A model generated the notes under the pieces. The model saw only the letters and a program-made list of their open reading frames with translations, ran no database searches and was not told the origin of the DNA. Positions 40,245-53,839 of a DNA stretch of 64,000 nucleotides are shown here, in pieces. Every line of letters starts with the position of its first letter. Positions within the stretch are counted from its first letter, which is position 1. Origin of the DNA: Parapristionchus giblindavisi (lineage: Eukaryota > Nematoda > Chromadorea > Rhabditida > Diplogasteridae); contig CALSFV010000013.1 in NCBI GenBank assembly GCA_943737045.1, positions 782,501-846,500 on the forward strand. Direction: 5' to 3'. Both the position numbers and the translations under genes were made by a program.

Positions 40245-43200
40245 TACGATATACTTCCATCCGTATGTGCGAATTTTGTACTCGATGTGATGGCACATGT
40301 CACTTTCACGTTTCAGATATCAATAATAAGGGCAGATATAGCATAGATCAACTAGTTTTCGAGAGATTTACAGCGGACACCACACACGAATTTCATGGTT
40401 TTTAGAACGTGAACTTCTCGAGCGAAAATTCTTCCAATAACATCTCTGATTCTCACGATCAATCCCACAATAATAAAGTGATAATCAACTACAGTTATGG
40501 ATTTTAACCATTTTGAAACGACAATGAGGCATAATAGAATGTCCATTTCTTGGGCATCAAAAAAACATGAACTTGTCGTTTTAAACATAAAATTGGTCAA
40601 AATAGTTCAGAATTTGGCATCATTTTCATTTGCAGAGATCAATTTATGGTGGCGTCCAAAAATGGTAGATATACGGTAGATATATTTTGATTGCAAAGGT
40701 AAGATTGAAACCACTCACACTATGCGAAAAAAAAAATTTTTTGGGGCAATGCCAAAATTTTTTGGGGCAAGAAATTTGTGACAATGCCATTTTTAGTAAT
40801 TCAATTATTTTTTCGCGATTTTCTGGCGAATTTGTAGCTTTCACATACTAATAAACAAATCGGTAATGGAAAATCCTACCTCCGGATATTGGGAACATTC
40901 CCGATGCAAGATACCGAGTAGGAGTTCGGGCATAACCGTGAAGTACACTCGCATCTTTACCGTACCCACAATCTCTGATTTGAGCACCTTGGCAGAGGCC
41001 TGAATAGATTAGAATTACGGTCAAAATATCGCTCGATAACAAGAGTGCGGGCTACCGTACCAACGGATTGGTACTCTCGATGACATCCAGAAACGCCTCG
41101 TTCTTGATTTTGATTTTTTGAATTTTTTGAATTTTTTGACCATTTCAAAAAATTCAAAATCAAAAAAGATTTTTGAATTTTTCTCAAAAAAAATCAAAAA
41201 AAATATTATAAAAAGTACCGTTAAAAAAGACAAAAAGTAAAACATTTGTGGAAAATTGTGACAATATTTGACAAAACTTAACAACATTCCCATTTTTATC
41301 ATTTTTTTACGGTCTTGATGAAGAGGATTTTAATGTTTTAGTGTAGATAGTTAGCCCAATGCACCGACGTAGAATTTTTAAAAAGTAAAAAAATATTGTA
41401 TCATGTTTTTTAATGTTTCAGAATTCGGTTAATTCCGTGATTGATTGTTTTAACCACTTTCCAGGCAAAAATGATGTGTCTGATTTGCTTATTATCATTT
41501 TGAACAAAGTAAAGATTTTTTTCCAAAAATTTTTTGAATTCAAAAAATTTTTGAGCCATTTTTTTAATTTTTTGATCAAAACTTTTTTTGAAATTATTTT
41601 CAAAAAATCCCAGCCCTGGTGCGGAATTGAGAGAGTCCTCTTGCAAGGCGCACATCATTATATCGAGCCAATGAAAGCTTTCTCGACGGAGATAAGTGCT
41701 CAAAATACATCGTTGGAATCCTCTCGTCACTCCGGTTCGAACTGTCATACTCGCTAGGCTAGCAACCGTCTCAATAAAAATTTCCAATTGTCGACCTTTT
41801 GGAAAATTTTCAAAACAAATGAAGTAGACAGCCATCATCGCCATCGAATTCTCTCCCAGGACCCCAACTTTCATACCTCTAGCTCTATCTTGGACCAAGA
41901 ACGGCTTGAAAACGTGATTATACCGTAATCACGCCCTGGCGTTGCGGGACCACTAGAGCCAAAATGACTATGCACATCTTCATCAGCGAGGTCGATAACG
42001 CTTGTACACAAGTTTTTAGGGTATTAAAATTTTTGGCCTGTGCCAACCTTTGTTCGACTCTTACGCAAACGGCTTCTTACATCATTCTACAGTAATCCTA
42101 AGTGGTAACATGGCAATCAATCAATAATCACTCACTCGTTCATGATTACTCGTGATGTGGGCCAATTGCACGATCCGATCGTGTATCCACTACTGCACGA
42201 GGAGTTGATCAGAGAATTGACAACCTGTAAAAGTAAAATAAAATAAATATAAATAGATAATAATAGATAGATATTGGCTATCATAAATTGGCCATCACAT
42301 GTGACACCCGAGCTAATTTGAAGCTCTCCGCTCTGCCCACACTCTCTCGCATTCTTTGTCTACAAGAGAGCGTTGCCAGAACGAAGAATAAAATTATCAC
42401 GGGTGCACTTATAAATGGATTGGCATTGTGTATCGTACATCGAAAATTCAATGGATCATGAATCGCCAGAAGCACTCTGAGCCACTCTGGTGATTCAACG
42501 GCGATTTTGACCGAATGGGGCATTTTTATGCTCTCTCCTTCTTTTCATTATTTTTCTTTCACTCTAATCTAGTTAGTCCGCGAGAATCGCATTTTAATAT
42601 TGTGTTTTTTGCAAAATCATCATTTTTATTTATTAATAAATCGTTCCGATTTTGGACATTTTGGGGGACTACCGATTTCCCGGTTCCGGTTATGCGAGTT
42701 CATCGGAACGATTTATTAATAAATAAAAATGATGATTTTGCGAAAAACACAATATTAAAATGCGATTCTCGCGGACTAACTAGATTAGAGTGAATGAAAA
42801 ATAATTAAAAGAAGGAGGGAACATAAAAATGCCCCATTCGGCCATAATCGCCGTTGAATCACCAGAGTGGCTCAGAGTGCTTCTGGCGATTCATGATCCA
42901 ATGAATTTTCGATGTACGATATACTTCCATCCGTATGTGCGAATTTTGTACTCGATGTGATGGCACATGTCACTTTCACGTTTCAGATATCAATAATAAG
43001 GGCAGATATAGCATAGATCAACTAGTTTTCGAGAGATTTACAGCGGACACCACACACGAATTTCATGGTTTTTAGAACGTGAACTTCTCGAGCGAAAATT
43101 CTTCCAATAACATCTCTGATTCTCACGATCAATCCCACAATAATAAAGTGATAATCAACTACAGTTATGGATTTTAACCATTTTGAAACGACAATGAGGC

Positions 43201-46200
43201 ATAATAGAATGTCCATTTCTTGGGCATCAAAAAAACATGAACTTGTCGTTTTAAACATAAAATTGGTCAAAATAGTTCAGAATTTGGCATCATTTTCATT
43301 TGCAGAGATCAATTTATGGTGGCGTCCAAAAATGGTAGATATACGGTAGATATATTTTGATTGCAAAGGTAAGATTGAAACCACTCACACTATGCGAAAA
43401 AAAAAATTTTTTGGGGCAATGCCAAAATTTTTTGGGGCAAGAAATTTGTGACAATGCCATTTTTAGTAATTCAATTATTTTTTCGCGATTTTCTGGCGAA
43501 TTTGTAGCTTTCACATACTAATAAACAAATCGGTAATGGAAAATCCTACCTCCGGATATTGGGAACATTCCCGATGCAAGATACCGAGTAGGAGTTCGGG
43601 CATAACCGTGAAGTACACTCGCATCTTTACCGTACCCACAATCTCTGATTTGAGCACCTTGGCAGAGGCCTGAATAGATTAGAATTACGGTCAAAATATC
43701 GCTCGATAACAAGAGTGCGGGCTACCGTACCAACGGATTGGTACTCTCGATGACATCCAGAAACGCCTCGTTCTTGATTTTGATTTTTTGAATTTTTTGA
43801 ATTTTTTGACCATTTCAAAAAATTCAAAATCAAAAAAGATTTTTGAATTTTTCTCAAAAAAAAATCAAAAAAAATATTATAAAAAGTACCGTTAAAAAAG
43901 ACAAAAAGTAAAACATTTGTGGAAAATTGTGACAATATTTGACAAAACTTAACAACATTCCCATTTTTATCATTTTTTTACGGTCTTGATGAAGAGGATT
44001 TTAATGTTTTAGTGTAGATAGTTAGCCCAATGCACCGACGTAGAATTTTTAAAAAGTAAAAAAATATTGTATCATGTTTTTTAATGTTTCAGAATTCGGT
44101 TAATTCCGTGATTGATTGTTTTAACCACTTTCCAGGCAAAAATGATGTGTCTGATTTGCTTATTATCATTTTGAACAAAGTAAAGATTTTTTTCCAAAAA
44201 TTTTTTGAATTCAAAAAATTTTTGAGCCATTTTTTTTAATTTTTTGATCAAAACTTTTTTTGAAATTATTTTCAAAAAATCCCAGCCCTGGTGCGGAATT
44301 GAGAGAGTCCTCTTGCAAGGCGCACATCATTATATCGAGCCAATGAAAGCTTTCTCGACGGAGATAAGTGCTCAAAATACATCGTTGGAATCCTCTCGTC
44401 ACTCCGGTTCGAACTGTCATACTCGCTAGGCTAGCAACCGTCTCAATAAAAATTTCCAATTGTCGACCTTTTGGAAAATTTTCAAAACAAATGAAGTAGA
44501 CAGCCATCATCGCCATCGAATTCTCTCCCAGGACCCCAACTTTCATACCTCTAGCTCTATCTTGGACCAAGAACGGCTTGAAAACGTGATTATACCGTAA
44601 TCACGCCCTGGCGTTGCGGGACCACTAGAGCCAAAATGACTATGCACATCTTCATCAGCGAGGTCGATAACGCTTGTACACAAGTTTTTAGGGAATTAAA
44701 ATTTTTGGCCTGTGCCAACCTTTGTTCGACTCTTACGCAAACGGCTTCTTACATCATTCTACAGTAATCCTAAGTGGTAACATGGCAATCAATCAATAAT
44801 CACTCACTCGTTCATGATTACTCGTGATGTGGGCCAATTGCACGATCCGATCGTGTATCCACTACTGCACGAGGAGTTGATCAGAGAATTGACAACCTGT
44901 AAAAGTAAAATAAAATAAATATAAATAGATAATAATAGATAGATATTGGCTATCATAAATTGGCCATCACATGTGACACCCGAGCTAATTTGAAGCTCTC
45001 CGCTCTGCCCACACTCTCTCGCATTCTTTGTCTACAAGAGAGCGTTGCCAGAACGAAGAATAAAATTATCACGGGTGCACTTATAAATGGATTGGCATTG
45101 TGTATCGTACATCGAAAATTCAATGGATCATGAATCGCCAGAAGCACTCTGAGCCACTCTGGTGATTCAACGGCGATTTTGACCGAATGGGGCATTTTTA
45201 TGCTCTCTCCTTCTTTTCATTATTTTTCTTTCACTCTAATCTAGTTAGTCCGCGAGAATCGCATTTTAATATTGTGTTTTTTGCAAAATCATCATTTTTA
45301 TTTATTAATAAATCGTTCCGATTTTGGACATTTTGGGGGACTACCGATTTCCCGGTTCCGGTTATGCGAGTTCATCGGAACGATTTATTAATAAATAAAA
45401 ATGATGATTTTGCGAAAAACACAATATTAAAATGCGATTCTCGCGGACTAACTAGATTAGAGTGAATGAAAAATAATTAAAAGAAGGAGGGAGCATAAAA
45501 ATGCCCCATTCGGCCATAATCGCCGTTGAATCACCAGAGTGGCTCAGAGTGCTTCTGGCGATTCATGATCCAATGAATTTTCGATGTACGATATACTTCC
45601 ATCCGTATGTGCGAATTTTGTACTCGATGTGATGGCACATGTCACTTTCACGTTTCAGATATCAATAATAAGGGCAGATATAGCATAGATCAACTAGTTT
45701 TCGAGACATTTACAGCGGACACCACACACGAATTTCATGGTTTTTAGAACGTGAACTTCTCGAGCGAAAATTCTTCCAATAACATCTCTGATTCTCACGA
45801 TCAATCCCACAATAATAAAGTGATAATCAACTACAGTTATGGATTTTAACCATTTTGAAACGACAATGAGGCATAATAGAATGTCCATTTCTTGGGCATC
45901 AAAAAAACATGAACTTGTCGTTTTAAACATAAAATTGGTCAAAATAGTTCAGAATTTGGCATCATTTTCATTTGCAGAGATCAATTTATGGTGGCGTCCA
46001 AAAATGGTAGATATACGGTAGATATATTTTGATTGCAAAGGTAAGATTGAAACCACTCACACTATGCGAAAAAAAAAATTTTTTGGGGCAATGCCAAAAT
46101 TTTTTGGGGCAAGAAATTTGTGACAATGCCATTTTTAGTAATTCAATTATTTTTTCGCGATTTTCTGGCGAATTTGTAGCTTTCACATACTAATAAACAA

Positions 46201-49200
46201 ATCGGTAATGGAAAATCCTACCTCCGGATATTGGGAACATTCCCGATGCAAGATACCGAGTAGGAGTTCGGGCATAACCGTGAAGTACACTCGCATCTTT
46301 ACCGTACCCACAATCTCTGATTTGAGCACCTTGGCAGAGGCCTGAATAGATTAGAATTACGGTCAAAATATCGCTCGATAACAAGAGTGCGGGCTACCGT
46401 ACCAACGGATTGGTACTCTCGATGACATCCAGAAACGCCTCGTTCTTGATTTTGATTTTTTGAATTTTTTGAATTTTTTGACCATTTCAAAAAATTCAAA
46501 ATCAAAAAAGATTTTTGAATTTTTCTCAAAAAAAAATCAAAAAAAATATTATAAAAAGTACCGTTAAAAAAGACAAAAAGTAAAACATTTGTGGAAAATT
46601 GTGACAATATTTGACAAAACTTAACAACATTCCCATTTTTATCATTTTTTTACGGTCTTGATGAAGAGGATTTTAATGTTTTAGTGTAGATAGTTAGCCC
46701 AATGCACCGACGTAGAATTTTTAAAAAGTAAAAAAATATTGTATCATGTTTTTTAATGTTTCAGAATTCGGTTAATTCCGTGATTGATTGTTTTAACCAC
46801 TTTCCAGGCAAAAATGATGTGTCTGATTTGCTTATTATCATTTTGAACAAAGTAAAGATTTTTTTCCAAAAATTTTTTGAATTCAAAAAATTTTTGAGCC
46901 ATTTTTTTTAATTTTTTGATCAAAACTTTTTTTGAAATTATTTTCAAAAAATCCCAGCCCTGGTGCGGAATTGAGAGAGTCCTCTTGCAAGGCGCACATC
47001 ATTATATCGAGCCAATGAAAGCTTTCTCGACGGAGATAAGTGCTCAAAATACATCGTTGGAATCCTCTCGTCACTCCGGTTCGAACTGTCATACTCGCTA
47101 GGCTAGCAACCGTCTCAATAAAAATTTCCAATTGTCGACCTTTTGGAAAATTTTCAAAACAAATGAAGTAGACAGCCATCATCGCCATCGAATTCTCTCC
47201 CAGGACCCCAACTTTCATACCTCTAGCTCTATCTTGGACCAAGAACGGCTTGAAAACGTGATTATACCGTAATCACGCCCTGGCGTTGCGGGACCACTAG
47301 AGCCAAAATGACTATGCACATCTTCATCAGCGAGGTCGATAACGCTTGTACACAAGTTTTTAGGGAATTAAAATTTTTGGCCTGTGCCAACCTTTGTTCG
47401 ACTCTTACGCAAACGGCTTCTTACATCATTCTACAGTAATCCTAAGTGGTAACATGGCAATCAATCAATAATCACTCACTCGTTCATGATTACTCGTGAT
47501 GTGGGCCAATTGCACGATCCGATCGTGTATCCACTACTGCACGAGGAGTTGATCAGAGAATTGACAACCTGTAAAAGTAAAATAAAATAAATATAAATAG
47601 ATAATAATAGATAGATATTGGCTATCATAAATTGGCCATCACATGTGACACCCGAGCTAATTTGAAGCTCTCCGCTCTGCCCACACTCTCTCGCATTCTT
47701 TGTCTACAAGAGAGCGTTGCCAGAACGAAGAATAAAATTATCACGGGTGCACTTATAAATGGATTGGCATTGTGTATCGTACATCGAAAATTCAATGGAT
47801 CATGAATCGCCAGAAGCACTCTGAGCCACTCTGGTGATTCAACGGCGATTTTGACCGAATGGGGCATTTTTATGCTCTCTCCTTCTTTTCATTATTTTTC
47901 TTTCACTCTAATCTAGTTAGTCCGCGAGAATCGCATTTTAATATTGTGTTTTTTGCAAAATCATCATTTTTATTTATTAATAAATCGTTCCGATTTTGGA
48001 CATTTTGGGGGACTACCGATTTCCCGGTTCCGGTTATGCGAGTTCATCGGAACGATTTATTAATAAATAAAAATGATGATTTTGCGAAAAACACAATATT
48101 AAAATGCGATTCTCGCGGACTAACTAGATTAGAGTGAATGAAAAATAATTAAAAGAAGGAGGGAGCATAAAAATGCCCCATTCGGCCATAATCGCCGTTG
48201 AATCACCAGAGTGGCTCAGAGTGCTTCTGGCGATTCATGATCCAATGAATTTTCGATGTACGATATACTTCCATCCGTATGTGCGAATTTTGTACTCGAT
48301 GTGATGGCACATGTCACTTTCACGTTTCAGATATCAATAATAAGGGCAGATATAGCATAGATCAACTAGTTTTCGAGACATTTACAGCGGACACCACACA
48401 CGAATTTCATGGTTTTTAGAACGTGAACTTCTCGAGCGAAAATTCTTCCAATAACATCTCTGATTCTCACGATCAATCCCACAATAATAAAGTGATAATC
48501 AACTACAGTTATGGATTTTAACCATTTTGAAACGACAATGAGGCATAATAGAATGTCCATTTCTTGGGCATCAAAAAAACATGAACTTGTCGTTTTAAAC
48601 ATAAAATTGGTCAAAATAGTTCAGAATTTGGCATAAATTTCATTTGCAGAGATCAATTTATGGTGGCGTCCAAAAATGGTAGATATACGGTAGATATATT
48701 TTGATTGCAAAGGTAAGATTGAAACCACTCACACTATGCGAAAAAAAAAATTTTTTGGGGCAATGCCAAAATTTTTTGGGGCAAGAAATTTGTGACAATG
48801 CCATTTTTAGTAATTCAATTATTTTTTCGCGATTTTCTGGCGAATTTGTAGCTTTCACATACTAATAAACAAATCGGTAATGGAAAATCCTACCTCCGGA
48901 TATTGGGAACATTCCCGATGCAAGATACCGAGTAGGAGTTCGGGCATAACCGTGAAGTACACTCGCATCTTTACCGTACCCACAATCTCTGATTTGAGCA
49001 CCTTGGCAGAGGCCTGAATAGATTAGAATTACGGTCAAAATATCGCTCGATAACAAGAGTGCGGGCTACCGTACCAACGGATTGGTACTCTCGATGACAT
49101 CCAGAAACGCCTCGTTCTTACTGTACTACGGTATGTCTTACGGTATGCCTTCTGATCTGAAAAGGGGAGACCATTAAACGCTCCGGCAACTTGGTGATTC

Positions 49201-50119
49201 AATGTTTCACACATGTTCCAAAACAGCAACCAACTCTACCACCACGATTCGTTCAGTAACAAAATGAATAAATCACTAATATAACCGATACCTCCATGAT
49301 ACAGCATTAGTGACTGCCGTGGTTAGGGCGTGGTTCACTCTCCAGCTTGAGTTCTTCTTGAGTGATGAATCTGAACGATAAGGAACTAAGCATATTTGGA
49401 TCCTCCTGATTTTCCCCAGCCTGGTGATTTCGGATTCCACAGAGGTCTTTAATAAAAATAAATCATAAGTCATTCTATTCTTGGGGATCTCATTGAAAGA
49501 CTCTCTCGCTCTCTCGTTTTCTTTGTCTACAGGAGAGCGCTGCCAGTACGAAGAGTGGCAAGGGTATGCTTATAAATGGATTGCAGTAATGGTCTATCAA
49601 TATCCCCGACCCTTCAAATGCGTGTGGGTATTTAATAATGCGTGTGCGTGATTGTAACCACCCGATTTTGAGATTTTAAAAAACGCGTCTGGGCAGCCTA
49701 ACTATGAGAAAATTTCGAGAAAATTGTCAATTAATGTTCCAATTTTTGCGGGTGGGTCGATCCCAAGATAAACCATGTCTGATGGAGTGGAATTGTGTAC
49801 ACTTCAATCCGTATATGCGAAGATTGCACTAGATGTGATGTCACTTTCACGTTTCACATATTACTAATGACGGCGGATTGAGCCTAGATCAACTATTACT
49901 ACGAAAAACTGTGTACACTTTCACGCGAAAATTCGTCCAAGAACATCTCTGATTCTCATGATCAATCCCACAATAATGCAATCAAATGACAATCAACTAC
50001 TGTTATGGATTTTAATAAGAAATAATGGAATTTCCATTTCTTGAACAACAAAAACATGAACTGGAATATGACATCATTTTCACTCACAAAACTAAATCGG
50101 TTCAAGAAGTCACAGTTCA

Positions 50120-50705
50120 AACATACAGTCCCGCCCAATCGCCCTGTCTAAACGCGGCACGCCGCGGCAAGCGGAGGCACGCCTGTGCCGCATCTCGTTT
50201 TACGGGCTGAATAATGTTTCTAAAAATATGAAAAGTGTACTAATCATTGGTTGGTCCGATATGACTAATAATGCCACAGAAACGAAAATTTTTGATTGAC
50301 TCTAGATAGTGGAACATAATTTGGGAATTTCGTAGGTATACTGTAATGCGACCGTATGCAATATTCAAATTTTGAATTTCCCACAATATTTATTCGGAAA
50401 TGCGCAAGAACGAGAATACAGGAATCACCCAATATGACAGAATGGCCTAAAATTGTGGGAAATTCAAAATTTGAATATTGAATACGGTAGCATTACAGTA
50501 TACCTACGAAATTCCCAAATTATGTTCCACTATCTAGAGTCAAGCAAAAATTTTTGTTTCTGTGGCATTATTAATCATATCGGACCAACCAATGATTAGT
50601 ACACTTTTTCATATTTTTAGAAACATTATTCAGCCCGTAAAACGAGATGCGGCACAGGCGTGCCTCCGCGTGCCGCGTTTAGACAGGGCGATCGGGCGGG
50701 AATGT
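50120..50705. mobile_element. Foldback with about 250-bp arms
   Basis: CGCCCTGTCTAAACGCGGCA and TAATCATTGGTTGGTCCGATA in the left arm are complemented at 50670-50690 and 50578-50598. The spacer of about 55 bp (50396-50450) contains CGCAAGAACGAGAATACAGG. The left arm has a four-base-scale insertion (CGGCAAGC) relative to the right. Confidence 0.8.
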
Positions 50706-51039
50706 AATGGTTCAAATCCAGAACATTCCCATGAAAACTGACCACTTTTTTCTTCACTAGATATAGTGTCCGTTCCAAACTCGGTTTGACGTATATCGGC
50801 TGCCGCTCGAATGACGATCGAGCATGTTAAGACAATTGACTGGAAGAGGAGGAGGTTACGGTAATGACCAAAGATCATCTTATTTTTAATTCATTTTTTT
50901 CGCCGATTTCTGGCGAATTTGTGCCTTTTACGTACCAATGAGAAAAATCCACAATAGAAAGTCCTACACAGTGTTCTGGTGCAAGCCATTTTTCTTTGAT
51001 AGCCAGATACTCTGGTTTTGAAAGCCCTGCATGATCACG

Positions 51040-51215
51040 AATACAAGTATAATCATGCATTATTCGACATTCCATGCATGATCATGCATGGATTTTCCGT
51101 GATCATGCACGAATTTTCCGTGATCATGCATGGAATGACAGAATCTATGCATGATCACAAATAATCCATGCATGATTCGAGTATATTCCATGCATGATCA
51201 TGCCATTAATTGCAC
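51040..51215. repeat. Cluster of ATGCATGATCATGCAT palindromes
   Basis: At least six copies of GCATGATCATGCATGG-like perfect palindromes, separated by ATTTTCCGTGATC or TTCCATGC spacers. Confidence 0.85.
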
Positions 51216-52079
51216 GAATTTTACTTGGACCATGCAAGGATTCAAACACCTGAGTAAACAAGAGACCATACATTTTCATCCCCTCACGATGTGAGGATCG
51301 ACCCACTATATAATCTGATTTTATGCGAAAAATTATCAATTTACGCGAAAAATAACACTTTTTCTAAATCGACCCACTATTTGAAAAATTTCCGGCGAGG
51401 GCGCAGAAAATGTATGTAAGAGACCACTGTATTTGAGAGGGTTTCTATGTTGAGCGGTCGTCGTGGCATTCAAGGTCTAGAGGACACTGTGCCTACCTCA
51501 GGATAATTGAAACTTTTCCGATGCAAGAGACCGAGTAGGAGTTCGGACATACCCGTGAAGTACACTCTCATCCTTACCGTATCCACAATCTCTGATTGGA
51601 GCACCAAGCCGTTGGCAGGGGCCTGGATAGATCAGGAGTGCGGTTAAAATAATTCAGTTATCGATCGATAACAAGTGTGCAGCTACCGTACCAGCAGATT
51701 GACACTCTCGATGACATCCAAAACACTTCGTTCTTACAGTACTTGATGTCATCTGATCTGAAAAGGGGAAAACATTAAATGCTCCAGGAACTTGGTGATT
51801 CCTCACATGTTCCAAAATAACAGTCAAATCTACTGCCACGATTCTCCTACTACCAGCACTGCAATCAATAAATCAATAATATAATCGATACCTCCATGAT
51901 ACAGCAATCGTGACTGCCATGGGAGGAGTATGCGGCTTGAGCTCGAGCTTGAGTCCTTCTTGAGTGATGTATCTGAACGACAACTAAATAAGAACATTTG
52001 GATCCCTCTGATGTTCCCCAGCCTGGCGAATTCGGGTTCTACAGAGGTCTTTAATAAAATAAATCTTATAAGCCATTCA

Positions 52080-53350
52080 ATGCTAGGTAATGTCCCATGA
52101 AAACAACAAAAATCATCTTCAAAGGTTCAGGGAGTGAATAATAAGCATAGGTGGAAAAGTACGTCGCAAACTACGAAGCCTTCATGGAAATCTGTCCGCA
52201 ATTTGAAATTGAAAACACGAGTGCATTTTGCAAATCTGTAACGTAGATATTCGACCTATGATAATATGTGCTGCACTTTAAACTATCGAATATAGAGTAT
52301 TACTGTAACAAAGTTAACAATTGGCGTACTTTCGAAGGATCTGGCCATCGGTCCTTTTTGCGAATCCAAAGTCCATTCGTCAAGAAGCTGATGGATAATA
52401 ATAAAGTTGTCGCGAACTGTCTCTCCTTCGACGTTTGCAAAAAAGAAAGAATATATGTTGAAAGAAGAGCATCAGTCATAGGCCGATAAGTACAAACTAC
52501 GAAACCTGGTTAAATTTTCGGATTTTTTTTGAAAATATAGACATCTAGAATGTAACAATTCTACTTATACGCATAATTTCGCAAATCCCACTTTTCCGAG
52601 AAAATTTAACTCTGCCTCTTGCTGGTCTTCCGTTAAATAGCAACTGCTCTTTATTCAGAGCCAAAATTTTTAAAATTAACAACTAAAACAAACATAGAAG
52701 CTGAATTGAGAGTGAATTGTGTCAGTCATTCTCTGATCCATTGTAAAAGGTATATATCTAATTATAACTAACAAATACATAACAACAAAAAAATAAAATA
52801 TTTATTTCTTTGAATATTTAATAAAAATCAGAATAAAGCCAGTCCACGATAATCCAGGATGTATACTGTATTGCAAAAGGTCAACCTTTTGGTAGCTGAC
52901 TATTCGCTTTTAAGTTTGCGAAATATTCGTTCCTCTCTGCGTTTTCTGCGATATTCGTTTTTGGTAAGTCCCGAAGGATTGATTAATCTTTATTACCCGA
53001 GTTTTCGTCTCTTTACTATTTCATTTTGACTGCCGAATATGACATAGAACGTTGGATTTGGCAGTATTGTCCACAATGTTCTATAGGCTGTGAAAGCAAA
53101 AACGACCGCTCAACATAGAAACTCTCTCAAATGCAATCGTCTTTCGCTTGTCTCGCTATGGAAACAAAATGGCTTGAACCAGAATACTGTGTGTCATAGA
53201 CAACATTGGTTTTCATGTTGAGAAACTTTAAAATAAATTAATGGAAGTCTGCTTGTTTCGAAACATTTCAACTACGAATTTGTTGCCTTGGCATTGTTTA
53301 TCCCCATGCTACCATTGAAATTGAATTGAGAAATCATTCATGTCCCTTCA
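52080..53350. other. Stretch without recognisable genes
   Basis: AT-rich, with short ORFs only and no repeat family I recognise. A segment near 53090-53160 (CCGCTCAACATAGAAACTCTC) echoes 51435-51460 in inverted form. Confidence 0.45.
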
Positions 53351-53351
53351 G

Positions 53352-53729
53352 ACTATGTTGTGGTCGCGGAGTCGACATTCTTCTAACTCCTTCGTTGACC
53401 GACGATCATGTTGAAGTGTGGAGCGGACATGAACTCTTTGATCTTTCCTGTACAAAGGTATCACAGTTTTATATTTGTAGTAGTTTAGTAATGGTACAGT
53501 TCTCAAATGATAGTCATTGATGTAAACTTAGTTTCACAATTACAAACTTTGACTGCAACCGTAAACATGCACGCTAAATGATCCATAGAAATTTCGCTTT
53601 TTGAAATTCACACAAAACCTCATTTTAAATGAAATTTGCTTATTCTTTGTGATATCTGCTCTTTTTATTATAGTAAACGATCTTCCCGCTTGTAACGTCA
53701 TGAACTTCATCAAGGACATCTCTGCGCAG
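53352..53729 (+). pseudogene. Two exon-like pieces of an unidentified gene
   Basis: Piece 53352-53457, after CTTCAG and before GTATCA, is open (VDILLTPSLTDDHVEVWSG, ELFDLSCTK). Piece 53674-53729, after TATTATAG and before GTTCG, reads NDLPACNVMNFIKDISAQ. If joined in the phases these frames need, the second begins with TAA, so the join is broken or an exon is missing. The style suggests a conserved intracellular protein, but I cannot name the family. Confidence 0.4.
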
Positions 53730-53839
53730 GTTCGTTTTCTTGTATTCTACCCATACATGGGCGCCGACATGGGGTGCCCCCCTGTAAAATGAATGCTTTT
53801 CGAAAATTTCTGGAATACACCCTGTAAAAAATGACGTTT

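Larger units (their letters stand above)
38431..49118 (+). repeat. Tandem array: four near-identical copies of a 2.67-kb unit
   Basis: Units start at TTGATTTTGATTTTTTGAA at 38431, 41104, 43774 and 46446 and the last ends near 49118, giving periods of 2673, 2670 and 2672 bp. Copies differ at only a few bases. Copies 3 and 4 share GAGACATTT (45707, 48375) and GGGAGCATAA where copies 1 and 2 have GAGAGATTT and GGGAACATAA. Copy 4 alone has GGCATAAATTTC at 48632. Copy 2 alone has GGGTATTAAAA at 42020. Each unit holds one foldback arm, one MITE and one 215-bp-armed palindrome. No plausible protein is encoded. Confidence 0.95.
49790..52080 (+). repeat. Older, diverged copy of the 2.67-kb unit with its own insertions
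   Basis: Segments matching the unit in order: GATGTGATGTCACTTTCACG (49836), CATCTCTGATTCTCATGATC (49944), CCGATGCAAGAGACCGAGTAGG (51519; compare 48917) and CACAATCTCTGATT (51581). Sequence after the array end (GATCTGAAAAGGGGAGACC at 49154) recurs at 51747. Divergence is clearly higher than among copies 1-4, and the unit is interrupted by a foldback at 50120-50705. Confidence 0.7.

Noticed and set aside
41410..41898. 162-codon minus-strand frame in the tandem array
   Set aside because: It is intact in only one of four nearly identical units; a one-base run difference breaks it in the others. It overlaps a foldback arm, so it is chance rather than coding.
39611..48137. Repeated 60-120 codon frames in every tandem unit
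   Set aside because: They recur only because the DNA is repeated, overlap on both strands and coincide with palindromes and a MITE.
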